Shown: positions 53,791 to 62,925, counted from the stretch's first letter. The stretch is 64,000 bases of DNA from CAMLDH01 sp966250375 (GCA_966250375.1 CBINHE010000002.1:40399-104398), one strand, 5' to 3'. The notes: generated by a model not told the origin, from the letters alone. Made by a program: numbers and translations.

Positions 53791-54673
53791 CGGGTTGCTC
53801 CTTCAATTTGGGTGGTACCGACAGGCCGAAGCGCAATGCGGCGCTGCCGTTGACGACGATCTTGGCACCCGCCAGCGGCACCATGGCCTCACCCGGTATG
53901 CCGGTGTTGCCGGGCGCTGTTTTTTTCAGCCGTTCCAGCACCAGGCGCGTTATCTCATCGATGTCCGAGCTTGCGGCGAGGAGCGCTCCTTCTTTTAACA
54001 GCGCCGGAGAGAACGCCAGCACCTGCAGATTGTTTTTGACGCTATACACCATCAGTTCCAGGATTGCGCGCTGGCTCAAGATGCTGCTGTCGGGTGCCAG
54101 CCACAGTCCCTGGATTCTTTTTTCACGCAATTCTTGTGCCGCGGCCAGCACGGCACGATCGGATGGCGCCTCGATGTGCTCCAGTTGCAGCCCGTTGTTC
54201 CTGGCCGCCGCTTCTGCCTCATCGATCATGTATTTTGCGTGGCGGCCGGTAATCATGCCGATCCGTCGCAACTCGGGATCAAGCAATTTCCATGCGGCGA
54301 ATTGCTTCGCAAGAGACGGAATGCCGCTGACGCCTTTCATCCATGGCGTTACCAGACCAAATTCTTCGACATTGAGTACCTGGCAAAACACTACTTGCTT
54401 GGCCGATAGCCGCTGGCGCGCGACTTGGGCTGCCAGCAGGCCCACGGCCACGACTTGCTGCGAGGGTGAGTTCTGGATCGCCTGCGCGATTTCATTTTCG
54501 CGGCTGCGATTGCCGCCCAGATTATGCAGCTCGATTTTTCCGACGTAGGAAGCCTGTACTGCCTTGGCGACAGCAGCCACCGCGCCCTTGTCGTCGGAAA
54601 TCAGCAGGATCATGTCGGCACGTGCAGAGCCCGCGATCAGCAGCAGAATGATAAGTAAAAAACGCAAGCGCAT
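53780..54673 (-). CDS. Periplasmic substrate-binding protein (ABC-SBP fold, no transporter)
   Basis: About 297 residues: signal peptide MRLRFLLIILLLIAGSARA, then a type I periplasmic-binding fold of the TrpX/DUF534-like kind (VVAVGLLAAQVARQRL; VSGIPSLAKQFAAWKLLDPELRRIGMI; IEAPSDRAVLAAAQEL; GLWLAPDSSILSQRAI). No permease or ATPase gene is nearby. Placement between a TonB receptor (6 bp upstream) and the kinase (overlapping) points to ligand sensing like TorT with TorS. Confidence 0.85.
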   Translation of the reverse strand: MRLRFLLIILLLIAGSARADMILLISDDKGAVAAVAKAVQASYVGKIELHNLGGNRSRENEIAQAIQNSPSQQVVAVGLLAAQVARQRLSAKQVVFCQVLNVEEFGLVTPWMKGVSGIPSLAKQFAAWKLLDPELRRIGMITGRHAKYMIDEAEAAARNNGLQLEHIEAPSDRAVLAAAQELREKRIQGLWLAPDSSILSQRAILELMVYSVKNNLQVLAFSPALLKEGALLAASSDIDEITRLVLERLKKTAPGNTGIPGEAMVPLAGAKIVVNGSAALRFGLSVPPKLKEQPDVQ

Positions 54674-54679
54674 CGGTCC

Positions 54680-56764
54680 TCAAAAATCCAGTTGCAGTTG
54701 CACCGAATAGCGCCGTCCATCCGCCGGCACCCGTTCGAGCGGCTGCAATTCGCGTGATGCCACGGTATAAATCGCGCGGTTCAGCAGGTTGTTGATGTGC
54801 AGCGAAGCCTGCCATCCGCCGCTCAGGCGGCCGGCATTGATGTTCGCATTGACCAGCATATAAGCGGGCACAATGCGTGTTCCGCTACTGTTCGCATCAA
54901 TGCGACCGAGAACGCTGCCGATGTAATGCGCTTCCAATGCTGCATTCATATTTGGCCAGGGCAGTTCGCGGCTGATGCCTGCTTTGAATTGACGGCGTGG
55001 CGAACTGGTTAATTCCCGTCCCGCCTGCGTTCCCTTCTGCAGCACTATCGACGCGTAGAAGCTGCCGCGGTCGAACTGTTTGACCTTCACATCGGCCTCG
55101 ATTCCCGCCACTTGCTGCGTGAGCCCGGAATTGCGGTACTGGATGCAGCCATTCGGGCCTAGCCCACACGGTATGCCGTTGAGTTCAGGGGTGACGACCT
55201 GCACCGGCGAGTCGGCGAAGCGCTTCAGGAACGTGCTCAAGCCCCATTGCACTCCGGGTTGTGACTCGTGTGTCAGCAAGGCTTCAAGCGACTTCGACAG
55301 TTCCGGACGCAAGGCCGAATTGGCCCAGATGGTCGATGCCGCCGGCAAGCCATCCTGATAGCGCGATTCGTACACGGTGGGCGCACGATACGCTTCGCCG
55401 TAGATCAGCTTCCCGGTGGTGCTGGGAGAAAAATCCTGCACATAAGCGATGCGTGGCGACAGACGTGATTCGACGCCATCGGAAAAGCGCCGGTACATAT
55501 CGAAGCGTGCGCCGAGAAACAGTTTGCCCGGACCCAATCGCATCTCGTCCTGCGCGAACACCGCCCATTGCGCATAGCTGGCACTGGTGTCCACCGTCAG
55601 TACGCCGCTGCGCTGCGGCCCAGGCTGATCGCCAACCTGGTGGTAATAGCTGATTCGTTTGGCTTCAATGCCGGCCAGCAGGTGGTGACCATTAGAAAAA
55701 AATCGGTCGTAGCGCAGTTCCATCCCGAATTGACGGCTGGACAGATCGGAGACGTTGATATAGTCGGCCGGCGGCATGCGCTCGCCCGAAAATGTGTAGG
55801 GATAGTCGCCTTGCTCGGCGACGCTGAAGAGGTAGGCGCGGGCAGTGGCTTGCGCGCCGCCGCCGAGGTTGCGGTCGATCCCTGCTTCCAATGCCCCCAG
55901 CGTTTCTGACAGCTGCAGGCGGCCGTTGAAGACCGAGCCGTAACTTGCCAGCGGATCGCGTTTGTCGGCGGTTACGAGCAGTCCTTGCAACCATGCCTGC
56001 TCGCCAGCCAAGCGTCCGAACAGACGCACGTTGCGCGTGCTGTCATTGCCGTTCGAGACACCGGCAGAGCGCGCCGAATCAAAGGCGGGTGTATCGAATT
56101 CACGCAGATAGATGTCGCGGCCGTGGCTGCGAGCGGTGCTGACCGACACGAAACTATTCACGCCACCATCGCCTAAATGGCCCCGGGAGCCATACAGTTT
56201 GCGGGTTCCATGGCTGGCAACGTCCAGCGTCACGCTGTTGCCGGCCGCATTCTGACTACTCCTGGTGATCAAATTGACCACCGCGATCACGGCACCGCTG
56301 CCGTACAAGGCTGATCCGGCACCTTTGACGAACTCGATGCGCTCGATGCTTTCCATGTCCAGGTATTCGATGAAGAACCCGCCATAGGTCGGCTCGTAAA
56401 TCGGCATGCCGTTGACGAGATAGAGAATGCGCGAGCCGAAATCACCCGGCGTCGCAGTGCCGCGCACGCCCAGCGCCGGCCACTGGCTGGTGGCGTCGTA
56501 GACGCTAGGCAGCGAACTCAATGCTTCATTGATGCTGCGGTAACCGTAACGCTTGATGTCTTCGCGGCTGACTACCGAGACGTTGGCCGGTGTTTCCGCG
56601 ATCGTCTGCACATAGCGGGACGCCGAAAACACCTGGTTTTCCTGTGCCAGCAAATCGAGAAAATCCGCATCCTTTCCGGTTTGCGCATGCAGCGCGCTCG
56701 ATACGAGCAGCGTCCCCAATAGCACAGTCCACCGCTCCGGCTTGTTCGTTGCGCTTGAACGCAT
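54680..56764 (-). CDS. TonB-dependent outer-membrane receptor
   Basis: 694 residues: signal peptide ending SSALHA, an N-terminal plug (ETPANVSVVSREDIKRYGYRSINEALSSLPSVY in pieces; ILYLVNGMPIYEP; FVKGAGSALYGSGAVIAVVNLITR) and a beta-barrel finishing in RRYSVQLQLDF with a terminal Phe. The substrate is not evident from sequence. First gene of the receptor-binding protein-kinase operon. No cobalamin riboswitch is seen upstream, which argues against BtuB. Confidence 0.88.
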   Translation of the reverse strand: MRSSATNKPERWTVLLGTLLVSSALHAQTGKDADFLDLLAQENQVFSASRYVQTIAETPANVSVVSREDIKRYGYRSINEALSSLPSVYDATSQWPALGVRGTATPGDFGSRILYLVNGMPIYEPTYGGFFIEYLDMESIERIEFVKGAGSALYGSGAVIAVVNLITRSSQNAAGNSVTLDVASHGTRKLYGSRGHLGDGGVNSFVSVSTARSHGRDIYLREFDTPAFDSARSAGVSNGNDSTRNVRLFGRLAGEQAWLQGLLVTADKRDPLASYGSVFNGRLQLSETLGALEAGIDRNLGGGAQATARAYLFSVAEQGDYPYTFSGERMPPADYINVSDLSSRQFGMELRYDRFFSNGHHLLAGIEAKRISYYHQVGDQPGPQRSGVLTVDTSASYAQWAVFAQDEMRLGPGKLFLGARFDMYRRFSDGVESRLSPRIAYVQDFSPSTTGKLIYGEAYRAPTVYESRYQDGLPAASTIWANSALRPELSKSLEALLTHESQPGVQWGLSTFLKRFADSPVQVVTPELNGIPCGLGPNGCIQYRNSGLTQQVAGIEADVKVKQFDRGSFYASIVLQKGTQAGRELTSSPRRQFKAGISRELPWPNMNAALEAHYIGSVLGRIDANSSGTRIVPAYMLVNANINAGRLSGGWQASLHINNLLNRAIYTVASRELQPLERVPADGRRYSVQLQLDF

Positions 56765-57210
56765 GTCCCCCTCCCTGGACTATTTTTCTGCTGCGTTTGC
56801 AGCACATTCTGTATTTTCTTGAGACCGAATAATAAGCGGTTATTGATATTTAGTTGGTATATTTGCCTGCCTGAAACTCAAATACTATAGTGTTTACCTC
56901 TACATTTTGACCAACGAAACCGGCCGATTCGTTCGTGCCGGCCGGATCCAACGTCGTGTTATGGGGGGGCGCACCTTGTCCGGAAAACTGAGCAAGCCGC
57001 TGGAGGAATAAAAATTCGGAAAAGTCTCTGCGAAAATCGGCGCCGAGAAATCGCCGAGAAATATTTATTGGGAACTGTCGACACATAGAAGGGCGTGCTG
57101 CTGCAAAAGGATGGCGTGCTTATTATTCAGGCCAAGATGCAGGCCGATACAATCAAGGTGTTGCAGGGAGCTTCGCTTGAAGAAAACACTGCACAGTATA
57201 GGAAGTTGAT
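56765..57210. other. Divergent region between TonB receptor and receiver gene
   Basis: 446 bp, AT-rich near the receptor. A small palindrome TGCTGC-GTTT-GCAGCA sits at 56789-56804 in the presumed leader of the receptor message, and AATAATAAGCGGTTATTG lies near 56827-56844. No gene recognised; an upstream frame from 57095 has no motif. Confidence 0.4.
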
Positions 57211-57714
57211 ATGTTTGATGATTTTTCGTTCGCGTCTGAGAAGGAGAACGCTGCCGCCACGATGGCGCCGCTGTGCGAGCGGGTTTCCGGCGAGCCGGTG
57301 GACGTGGCAAGCACGGCAGTCGAAACACACAGTCTCTCGATTTTGCTGGCTGAAGACAACGAGATCAATCAGAAAGTGGCAATCGCGCTGCTGCAAAAGG
57401 CAGGACATCGGGTCCAGATAGCGAATAACGGGCGTGAAGCGGTTCACATATTAAATGGCAATGCCGCCTTCGATATCGTGCTGATGGACATGCACATGCC
57501 GGAACTCGACGGGCTGGAGGCGACGCGCATGATTCGCAAGATGGATGGCCTGGCTGCCGATTTGCCGATCGTCGCCTTGACTGCAGCAGACACGCTATCC
57601 GACATCCAGGCTTGCCTGGACGCCGGCATGAATTATTTTCTGGTCAAACCTCTCCGGATGGAGCATCTGTGCGGCATTCTGGCGGGACTCAGAGTTGAAA
57701 AGGTAGCGAAATAG
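57211..57714 (+). CDS. Receiver-only response regulator
   Basis: 167 residues: about 40 unstructured residues, then one receiver domain (LSILLAEDNEINQKVA acid pocket, phospho-Asp in IVLMDMHMPELDG, Thr in VALTAAD, Lys in YFLVKPL). It lacks any DNA-binding or enzymatic output. The sequence looks like the C-terminal receiver of a hybrid kinase, so it is either a phosphate sink/CheY-like protein or a surviving fragment. GGAAG at 57201-57205 supports translation. Divergent from the tripartite kinase operon, a plausible phosphodonor. Confidence 0.82.
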   Translation: MFDDFSFASEKENAAATMAPLCERVSGEPVDVASTAVETHSLSILLAEDNEINQKVAIALLQKAGHRVQIANNGREAVHILNGNAAFDIVLMDMHMPELDGLEATRMIRKMDGLAADLPIVALTAADTLSDIQACLDAGMNYFLVKPLRMEHLCGILAGLRVEKVAK

Positions 57715-57908
57715 GCTCAAAGAAGGAGTGCCGGAAGGCAGGTGTGTTGCAGGAGCGGGCCATGCCGATCTTTGTATAAGCATTGCAAAAAAACAAACTT
57801 CGGGCCCGGTGAAATCGGAATTGCGCCGATCCATAATCCCGAAATAGCTCCAAATTCCCCCTCTTTTCCAAAGTTGATTTGCCAGCCTGAACCTGATAAT
57901 GCCTATTA

Positions 57909-57963
57909 ATACCAATCCTCACCATAACGCGACATGAAATCGCGTTATGGTGAGGATTGGTAT
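57909..57963. repeat. MITE-like repeat copy 5, terminal repeats only
   Basis: 55-bp near-perfect palindrome: ATACCAATCCTCACCATAAC continuing to GCGA, then 7 nt, then the exact inverse. The termini match copy 2 (TACCAATC...CATAACG.GACA), but the whole core is lost. It sits 65 bp before the coiled-coil gene. The rest of 57715-58027 has nothing recognised. Confidence 0.8.
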
Positions 57964-58027
57964 AAAAGTTCCGGCATACGTCGTTAAGATCAACCAGCCG
58001 GAATTGTTCATCAAGCGGGAGTTCAAG

Positions 58028-59155
58028 ATGGAATCGAATCAGGCGTTGCGTAAAAATCCCTCTCTGCACGACATATTTTCAGAGGACGAGGAGTGTGCCG
58101 GTGGCGAGTTAGTTGCCCTCAGGAGCGCTGTACCGGTTAATGGTGGTGTCGACCTGAAGTCGATACGAGAGGCCATTGCACGGATCGAGGCGGAAACCAA
58201 GATTACGGTCGCGGCGGAGAACCGCTCCCTTGCCGAAACACGTGCGCGTTCGTTGGCCGATGATCGCATCAGAGCCGATTCCGCAGCAGCCGCAGAGGTG
58301 TATCGCAGCGCGAAGGCAGCCGAGGAATCGGTTGCAGCCAGCCGCGCCCGTCTTGATGCGGAACGCAAAGCGCGCGCCGCCAACGAAGTCCGCCCTGCCG
58401 CCGCCAATAAGGAAATCGCAGAGCTGCGCGCGCGGATCGGCGCCGACACCCAGGCTGGCCTGCTCGCTATCGAGTGCGCCAAAGCGGAACAGCAAGTACT
58501 TGAAGCGATGCAGCAAACATCGCGAGCGGAAGAGGACATATGCAGGAAAGCCGAATTGCACGCCAGCGCCGAGCGTAAAGCCGCCATGTTGGCCGCCGCA
58601 CGACTGGCAGCCGAAGCCAAAGCGCGGGTCGCCGCTGAAAAGCATGCCATCGAAGCGACGCGGATGCTGGCCGGGACTGAAGCGCAATCGGCGGATGTGG
58701 CCGACAGCGCATACGCCAGGCACGAGCGTGAAGAAGCGGATGCACGCGTGCTGACGCAGCGACTGATCGAACGCATTTCACAACAGGGCGAACAACTGAG
58801 CGACTGGCGAGTACGGGCCGAAGCAGTATTGGCCGAATCGCCGACACCGCTATTTTTGAAAAAACCGAAAAGCAGGATGCAGTCCGCGATGCCCATATTG
58901 GCTGGCCTTGCGCTAACCGTTGGCGTGGTCGGCGCGATGATATGGAACGGCATTGCCGAGATGGATGGCACCGTTAAATCAGCCGCGCAACAGATGGGTA
59001 TGTCGCCGGCGTTGAACAGCGCAGCAATGCCGCTTTTAGCCACGCACATGCCGGCGACATTGCACGGCGTGAAATTGCAAATGTCTTACGAGATCAAATG
59101 TCCTGCGACATCAAGTGCTGCCGGTTGCTCAACTCGCACAGGCAAGCACCAATAA
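58028..59155 (+). CDS. Alanine-rich coiled-coil protein with C-terminal membrane helix
   Basis: 375 residues, family not recognised. Residues about 45-275 are an almost continuous Ala/Arg/Glu-rich coiled coil (repeated AAExxA and RxxAExxA patterns). A single hydrophobic helix (MPILAGLALTVGVVGAMIWNG) follows at about 288-308, then a polar tail with two cysteines (KCPATSSAAGCS). The frame is open to 57947, inside a repeat, but the ATG at 58028 with GGGAG upstream is preferred. Topology suggests a membrane-tethered rod. Confidence 0.65.
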   Translation: MESNQALRKNPSLHDIFSEDEECAGGELVALRSAVPVNGGVDLKSIREAIARIEAETKITVAAENRSLAETRARSLADDRIRADSAAAAEVYRSAKAAEESVAASRARLDAERKARAANEVRPAAANKEIAELRARIGADTQAGLLAIECAKAEQQVLEAMQQTSRAEEDICRKAELHASAERKAAMLAAARLAAEAKARVAAEKHAIEATRMLAGTEAQSADVADSAYARHEREEADARVLTQRLIERISQQGEQLSDWRVRAEAVLAESPTPLFLKKPKSRMQSAMPILAGLALTVGVVGAMIWNGIAEMDGTVKSAAQQMGMSPALNSAAMPLLATHMPATLHGVKLQMSYEIKCPATSSAAGCSTRTGKHQ

Positions 59156-59724
59156 GATAGTCATGGTTGAGTAGTCGGGGACACGTTTGATTTTCAATTT
59201 GGTTCTTCCCGGTTTTGCGTGGGTAGTGGCCGCTCCCGTAGGAGTAGGCGGGAGCGGCAGCTATATCTTCGGCTTCCACCTCCTTTGCAAGCCCTGCGCG
59301 ATAGCGTAATTAATTTGCACACAAAATTTGAGGCTTCCAATTTCTTCAGATCCTGGTCCATCCCTCCAACAGTGCAGCCAGAGGTGTCATTTCATCTTTG
59401 ATCATGCGGATCCAACGAAGCCCCGTGCGCGGCTCTCGCCCGCCCCTGACGCGGGGCACTTCCTTCCTGTATTCGTCATTCAACTGCTGCAAATGGCGGA
59501 TTTGTATGGTTACGTATAAAATTCGGCAAATCAGTCGCGCCCAAGCGCCAATTGCTAAAATTCCGATAAGGGCAACTTGGCTGTTATACGCATCGAAAGT
59601 GCTGTATTTTGACCAATCGCTACCAGAAATGGCACTTGTCCAGTTTGATTTGAGCGCTTTTTTCGAAGCATAAAAGATATACTGTAAGCTTATTTTTTGT
59701 CACATAACAATATTGAGGAAAACC
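59156..59724. other. Intergenic region with a GC-rich hairpin
   Basis: 570 bp. A 10-bp stem GCCGCTCCCG/CGGGAGCGGC at 59229-59258 may end the upstream message, although the T-run is weak (CTATATCTTC). Small frames beyond it lack motifs. TATACT at 59678-59683 could be a -10 box for the TPR gene, without a clear -35. Confidence 0.4.
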
Positions 59725-60777
59725 ATGCCCTGCCTCCCTCGTTACACGCCAAATCCGAGTCTGCGTCACATGTTAAACAAGACTGCTGTACTTTCCGGCT
59801 TGTTGGGAGCGTTGCTTGCAACGCCAGTATTTGCAGATGAGTCAGCGGATGTGTCGAAACTGTTCCGTGCCGGGCAGCTTGCGGAGGCAATCACAAAAGC
59901 CGATGCATTTCTTGCGAAGCGACCGCGCGATGCACAGATGCGGTTCTTGAAAGGCGTGATCCTGACCGAGCAGGGCAAGCCGGCTGAGGCGATTGTGATG
60001 TTTACCAAGCTGACTGAAGATTTCCCCGATTTGCCTGAACCCTACAACAATCTTGCGGTTCTGTATGCGTCCAGCGGTCAGTATGACAAAGCCCGCACGG
60101 CGCTTGATGCGGCGATTCGTACCAATCCCGCGTACGCTACCGCATACGAGAACCTGGGCGATGTCCACGCCAAACTCGCGAGCCAGGCGTATGACAAGGC
60201 GCTGCAACTTGACTCCGCCAATTCGGTGGCTAAATCAAAATTGGTCCTGCTGCGCTCGTTGGCAAGCAACACAAATGGCAGCGTCAATGCAAAAACCGCG
60301 ACGGCGCCAGTTGCAGTAGTTGCGCAGGCGCCGAAGACTCCATCACCGGCAGTTGTTCAAAATGCAGCTCCGGCAACGCCAGTGCCTGCACCGGTCGCGG
60401 CGGCGAAGCCGGACAAGCCAGTGCATAACGACACCGACGACCGCGACGATGTGCTCAGCACCGTCAATGGCTGGGCGAAGGCATGGAGCGCGCAGGATGT
60501 GAAGGGCTATTTGAATTATTACGGCAGCGATTTCCAGACGCCGAATGGCGTATCCCGCAAGGCATGGGCAGACGAGCGCCATTCCCGCATCGCAGACAAG
60601 GGCAGCATCAGCGTCAAGATCGAATCACCGCGCGTGACAGTCAGTGGCAACACCGCAACCGTAAAATTCCGTCAGTTGTATGTGTCCAATCGTTTGAAAG
60701 CGAACAGTCGCAAAACTCTGGTACTGACCAAGCAAGGTGGAAAGTGGCAAATCAAGCAGGAGCGCTCGGGAAGCTGA
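59725..60777 (+). CDS. Exported TPR protein with NTF2-like C-terminal domain
   Basis: About 350 residues: signal peptide (LLGALLATPVFA), three to four TPR units (about residues 40-180: AEAIVMFTKLTEDFPDLPEPYNNLAVLYASSGQYDKA in pieces), an Ala/Pro linker (about 195-235), and an NTF2-like/Csd6-C-type domain (VNGWAKAWSAQDVKGYLNYY...GKWQIKQE). GAGGAAA at 59716-59722 supports ATG 59725; ATG 59770 would give a shorter signal peptide. The stop overlaps the next gene (TGATG), so both probably act together in the cell envelope. Confidence 0.82.
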   Translation: MPCLPRYTPNPSLRHMLNKTAVLSGLLGALLATPVFADESADVSKLFRAGQLAEAITKADAFLAKRPRDAQMRFLKGVILTEQGKPAEAIVMFTKLTEDFPDLPEPYNNLAVLYASSGQYDKARTALDAAIRTNPAYATAYENLGDVHAKLASQAYDKALQLDSANSVAKSKLVLLRSLASNTNGSVNAKTATAPVAVVAQAPKTPSPAVVQNAAPATPVPAPVAAAKPDKPVHNDTDDRDDVLSTVNGWAKAWSAQDVKGYLNYYGSDFQTPNGVSRKAWADERHSRIADKGSISVKIESPRVTVSGNTATVKFRQLYVSNRLKANSRKTLVLTKQGGKWQIKQERSGS

Positions 60778-62039
60778 TGTTTCGTTTTCGTCCAAATACA
60801 CACGCTCGGACCGGCACTGTCGAGCGTGTTTTGTTTTTCGGATTGTCTTGGCTATTGGCTGGAAGCGGCTGGGCAATATCGTCTCCGTCATTGGCGAAGA
60901 GTCCATTGGCCGCTGTCGCCATACCCGTGCCTGTCAAGCCCGATCCTGAGAGGCTGTTGATTGAGGTCTACAAGGATCTCGCTGCCAATCACTTGCGTGC
61001 CGCGCAATCGAAAGCCGACGCATTGGTCGAATCCTATCCTAATTTCAGGCTGGGCCACCTGATCCGCGGAGATTTGCTTCTGATGCATACGCAGCGGGTC
61101 GCAACCTTTGGCGCCGTGAAAGGAGCGGAGGGCAAGCTCAGGAATCTGCGCGAAGAAGCGATGGTGCGTCTGAAATCATTGCGTGAGCGACCGGACCCGG
61201 ACTTGGTGCCGCGCTCGGTCCTGCAACTACGCGAAGATCAAAAGCACGTGCTGGTGGTCGATGCGAAGCGCTCGCGCCTGTATGTCTACGAAAATCAGGG
61301 CGGTCGACTGAAGCTTGTCACGGATTACTATATCAGCCAAGGCAAACTCGGTATCAATAAGATCAAGGCCGGTGATCAGAAAACGCCGATCGGCGTGTAT
61401 TACATCACCAGCCGTTTGTCCGGCGCCCGGCTTCCCGATTTCTATGGCATCGGTGCGTTACCGATCAATTATCCGAATGAATGGGATAAGTTGAATGGCC
61501 GCAGCGGTTCCGGAATCTGGCTGCACGGCACGCCACCGGACAGTTATAGCCGTCCACCCTTGTCATCGGACGGATGCGTCGTCCTTACCAATCCGGATTT
61601 GAACAAACTGATCAATTCCATTGAAATCGGCACGACGCCGGTCATCATCAGCGAGCAAGTGGAATTCGTCAACAAGACAAAATGGGCCAACGATCGCAAT
61701 ATAGCGGTCAGGCTGCTGGACGAATGGCGGCGCGATCTCGAAAGCATGGATTACAAGCGACTGATCGGAAATTATTCGCGCCAATTCAAATCCGAGCGCG
61801 GCGAGAATCTTGCCACATGGTTTGGCAAGCAGCAGCCATTTTTCAGTAGTGTGAAGAACATGTCGATCAAATTGCGCGACGTGACTTTTTTTCTCTATCC
61901 AGGTCGCGATGACTTGATCGTCGGTACTTTTACCGAGGATGCGCTAGTCGGAAAAAGCAGGGGCTCCTCTATTCGCAAGCGTCAGTATTGGACAAAAGAG
62001 GGTTCGCAATGGAGAATCATTTCCGAAACCAATTTGTGA
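60777..62039 (+). CDS. YkuD-family L,D-transpeptidase/carboxypeptidase (Csd6-like)
   Basis: 420 residues: N-terminal signal/anchor (about 15-40), a helical part, the YkuD domain (about 155-290: HVLVVDAKRSRLYVYEN; HGTPPDSYSRPPLSSDGCVVL with His250 and Cys267), and a C-terminal NTF2-like domain (VRLLDEWRRDLESMDYKRLIGNYS...SQWRIISE). This YkuD+NTF2 layout is that of Csd6 of epsilonproteobacteria, an L,D-carboxypeptidase that trims tetrapeptides, so trimming is as possible as cross-linking. The ATG overlaps the TPR gene stop. Confidence 0.87.
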   Translation: MFRFRPNTHARTGTVERVLFFGLSWLLAGSGWAISSPSLAKSPLAAVAIPVPVKPDPERLLIEVYKDLAANHLRAAQSKADALVESYPNFRLGHLIRGDLLLMHTQRVATFGAVKGAEGKLRNLREEAMVRLKSLRERPDPDLVPRSVLQLREDQKHVLVVDAKRSRLYVYENQGGRLKLVTDYYISQGKLGINKIKAGDQKTPIGVYYITSRLSGARLPDFYGIGALPINYPNEWDKLNGRSGSGIWLHGTPPDSYSRPPLSSDGCVVLTNPDLNKLINSIEIGTTPVIISEQVEFVNKTKWANDRNIAVRLLDEWRRDLESMDYKRLIGNYSRQFKSERGENLATWFGKQQPFFSSVKNMSIKLRDVTFFLYPGRDDLIVGTFTEDALVGKSRGSSIRKRQYWTKEGSQWRIISETNL

Positions 62040-62060
62040 GGTAATCGCCGCACGAGAGTA

Positions 62061-62107
62061 TGCGCAGCGGCCACATACGTACGCTGCGCTACGGCTGCTT
62101 TTTTTCG
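62061..62107 (+). terminator. Possible terminator after the YkuD gene
   Basis: GCGCAGCG/CGCTGCGC forms an 8-bp stem at 62062-62089, and a run of seven T's lies about 10 nt later after GGCTGC. The spacing is not ideal. Confidence 0.4.
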
Positions 62108-62289
62108 TGTGATGGACTTTATGCGGAGAGCATGTATTTCCGCAAACTTGAAAAATCATATTGCCTGAAAATTTTTTGCCGATGAGTATCAGCGCTGAAA
62201 TTCGGCTATGCAAATGAGTTGGGTACTTAAGATAAGGTGCGACGTATCTTCGGTAATGCAATCGCCGAAATTTTATATCCGCACAATAG

Positions 62290-62320
62290 AAAAGCGGCTG
62301 CTATTTCTAGCAGCCGCTTA
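62290..62320 (-). terminator. Rho-independent terminator of tRNA-Lys
   Basis: On the - strand an 11-bp stem AAGCGGCTGCT/AGCAGCCGCTT with a 6-nt loop is followed by TTCT. It starts 8 bp past the tRNA 3' end. Confidence 0.75.
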
Positions 62321-62327
62321 TTTTTCA

Positions 62328-62403
62328 TGGTAGGCCGTGCGGGATTCGAACCTGCGACCAACGGATTAAAAGTCCGCTGCTCTACCAGCTGAGCTAACGA
62401 CCC
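62328..62403 (-). tRNA. tRNA-Lys (TTT anticodon)
   Basis: Reverse complement GGGTCGTTAGCTCAGCTGG...CTTTTAA...GGTTCGAATCC...ACGGCCTACCA folds as a standard 76-nt tRNA with encoded CCA; the anticodon is TTT. It borders the insertion-sequence debris to its right. Confidence 0.95.
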
Positions 62404-62562
62404 GAAAGACGGCTATTATAGAGAATCTCTGTTGCCTCGTCAAATGGGATAGGGTAATTATTTATAATACTACTGAGTATTTAGGAAATAGCTGACAAGC
62501 CCCGAACTGCACCTGGATCTGGGATGTCGAATGTCATTGTGACGTGACATGGAGGTTGAGCC

Positions 62563-62766
62563 ATGGGAACGAAACAGTACAAACGGGATTTCAAGGCGCT
62601 CGAACAGCGCCGGCACAAGGCCGCACAACTTTTGTCGCGAGGGATCTCACAGGCGGAGGTGGCGCGCCGGGTTGGGGTGAGTCGGCAAAGCCTATCGGGG
62701 TGGACGCACGCGTTGGCCGAAGACAAGCAGGCGTGGCGACGCAAGCCATTAGGAGCATCCCTTTAA
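62563..62766 (+). pseudogene. IS630-like transposase, N-terminal HTH fragment
   Basis: 67 codons: KALEQRRHKAAQLLSRGISQ and AEVARRVGVSRQSLSGW form the helix-turn-helix of IS630-type transposases; the catalytic DDE part is missing, cut where CCCTTTAAAGGTG begins (about 62758). GGAGG at 62551-62555 precedes the ATG. Probably truncated by the next insertion. Confidence 0.6.
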
Positions 62767-62925
62767 AGGTGACCGAATATAGTTCGGTGATAACTAATTG
62801 ATTCGTTTGATCTTTATTTTTTGAAAGCTGCAAGCTAATCAAATCATGGTTTGTAACACATTGAAAATAAAGAGAAATTCTCTACCTTTAAAGGCCTGCC
62901 CTTTAAAGGTGCCCTAACTGCCACT
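62758..62925. repeat. Palindromic CCTTTAAAGG boundary repeats of the IS4-type element
   Basis: CCCTTTAAAGGTG occurs at about 62759 and 62899, with a partial copy (ACCTTTAAAGGC) at about 62884. These probably mark element ends or a duplicated terminus between the HTH fragment and the transposase. Confidence 0.45.

Noticed and set aside
54680..56764. Assignment of the TonB receptor as BtuB (cobalamin)
   Set aside because: No cobalamin riboswitch precedes it and its neighbours are a sensor system; the cobalamin genes are over 30 kb away.
57947..58027. 27-codon upstream extension of the coiled-coil gene
   Set aside because: It starts inside repeat copy 5 and lacks a ribosome-binding site; ATG 58028 has GGGAG upstream.
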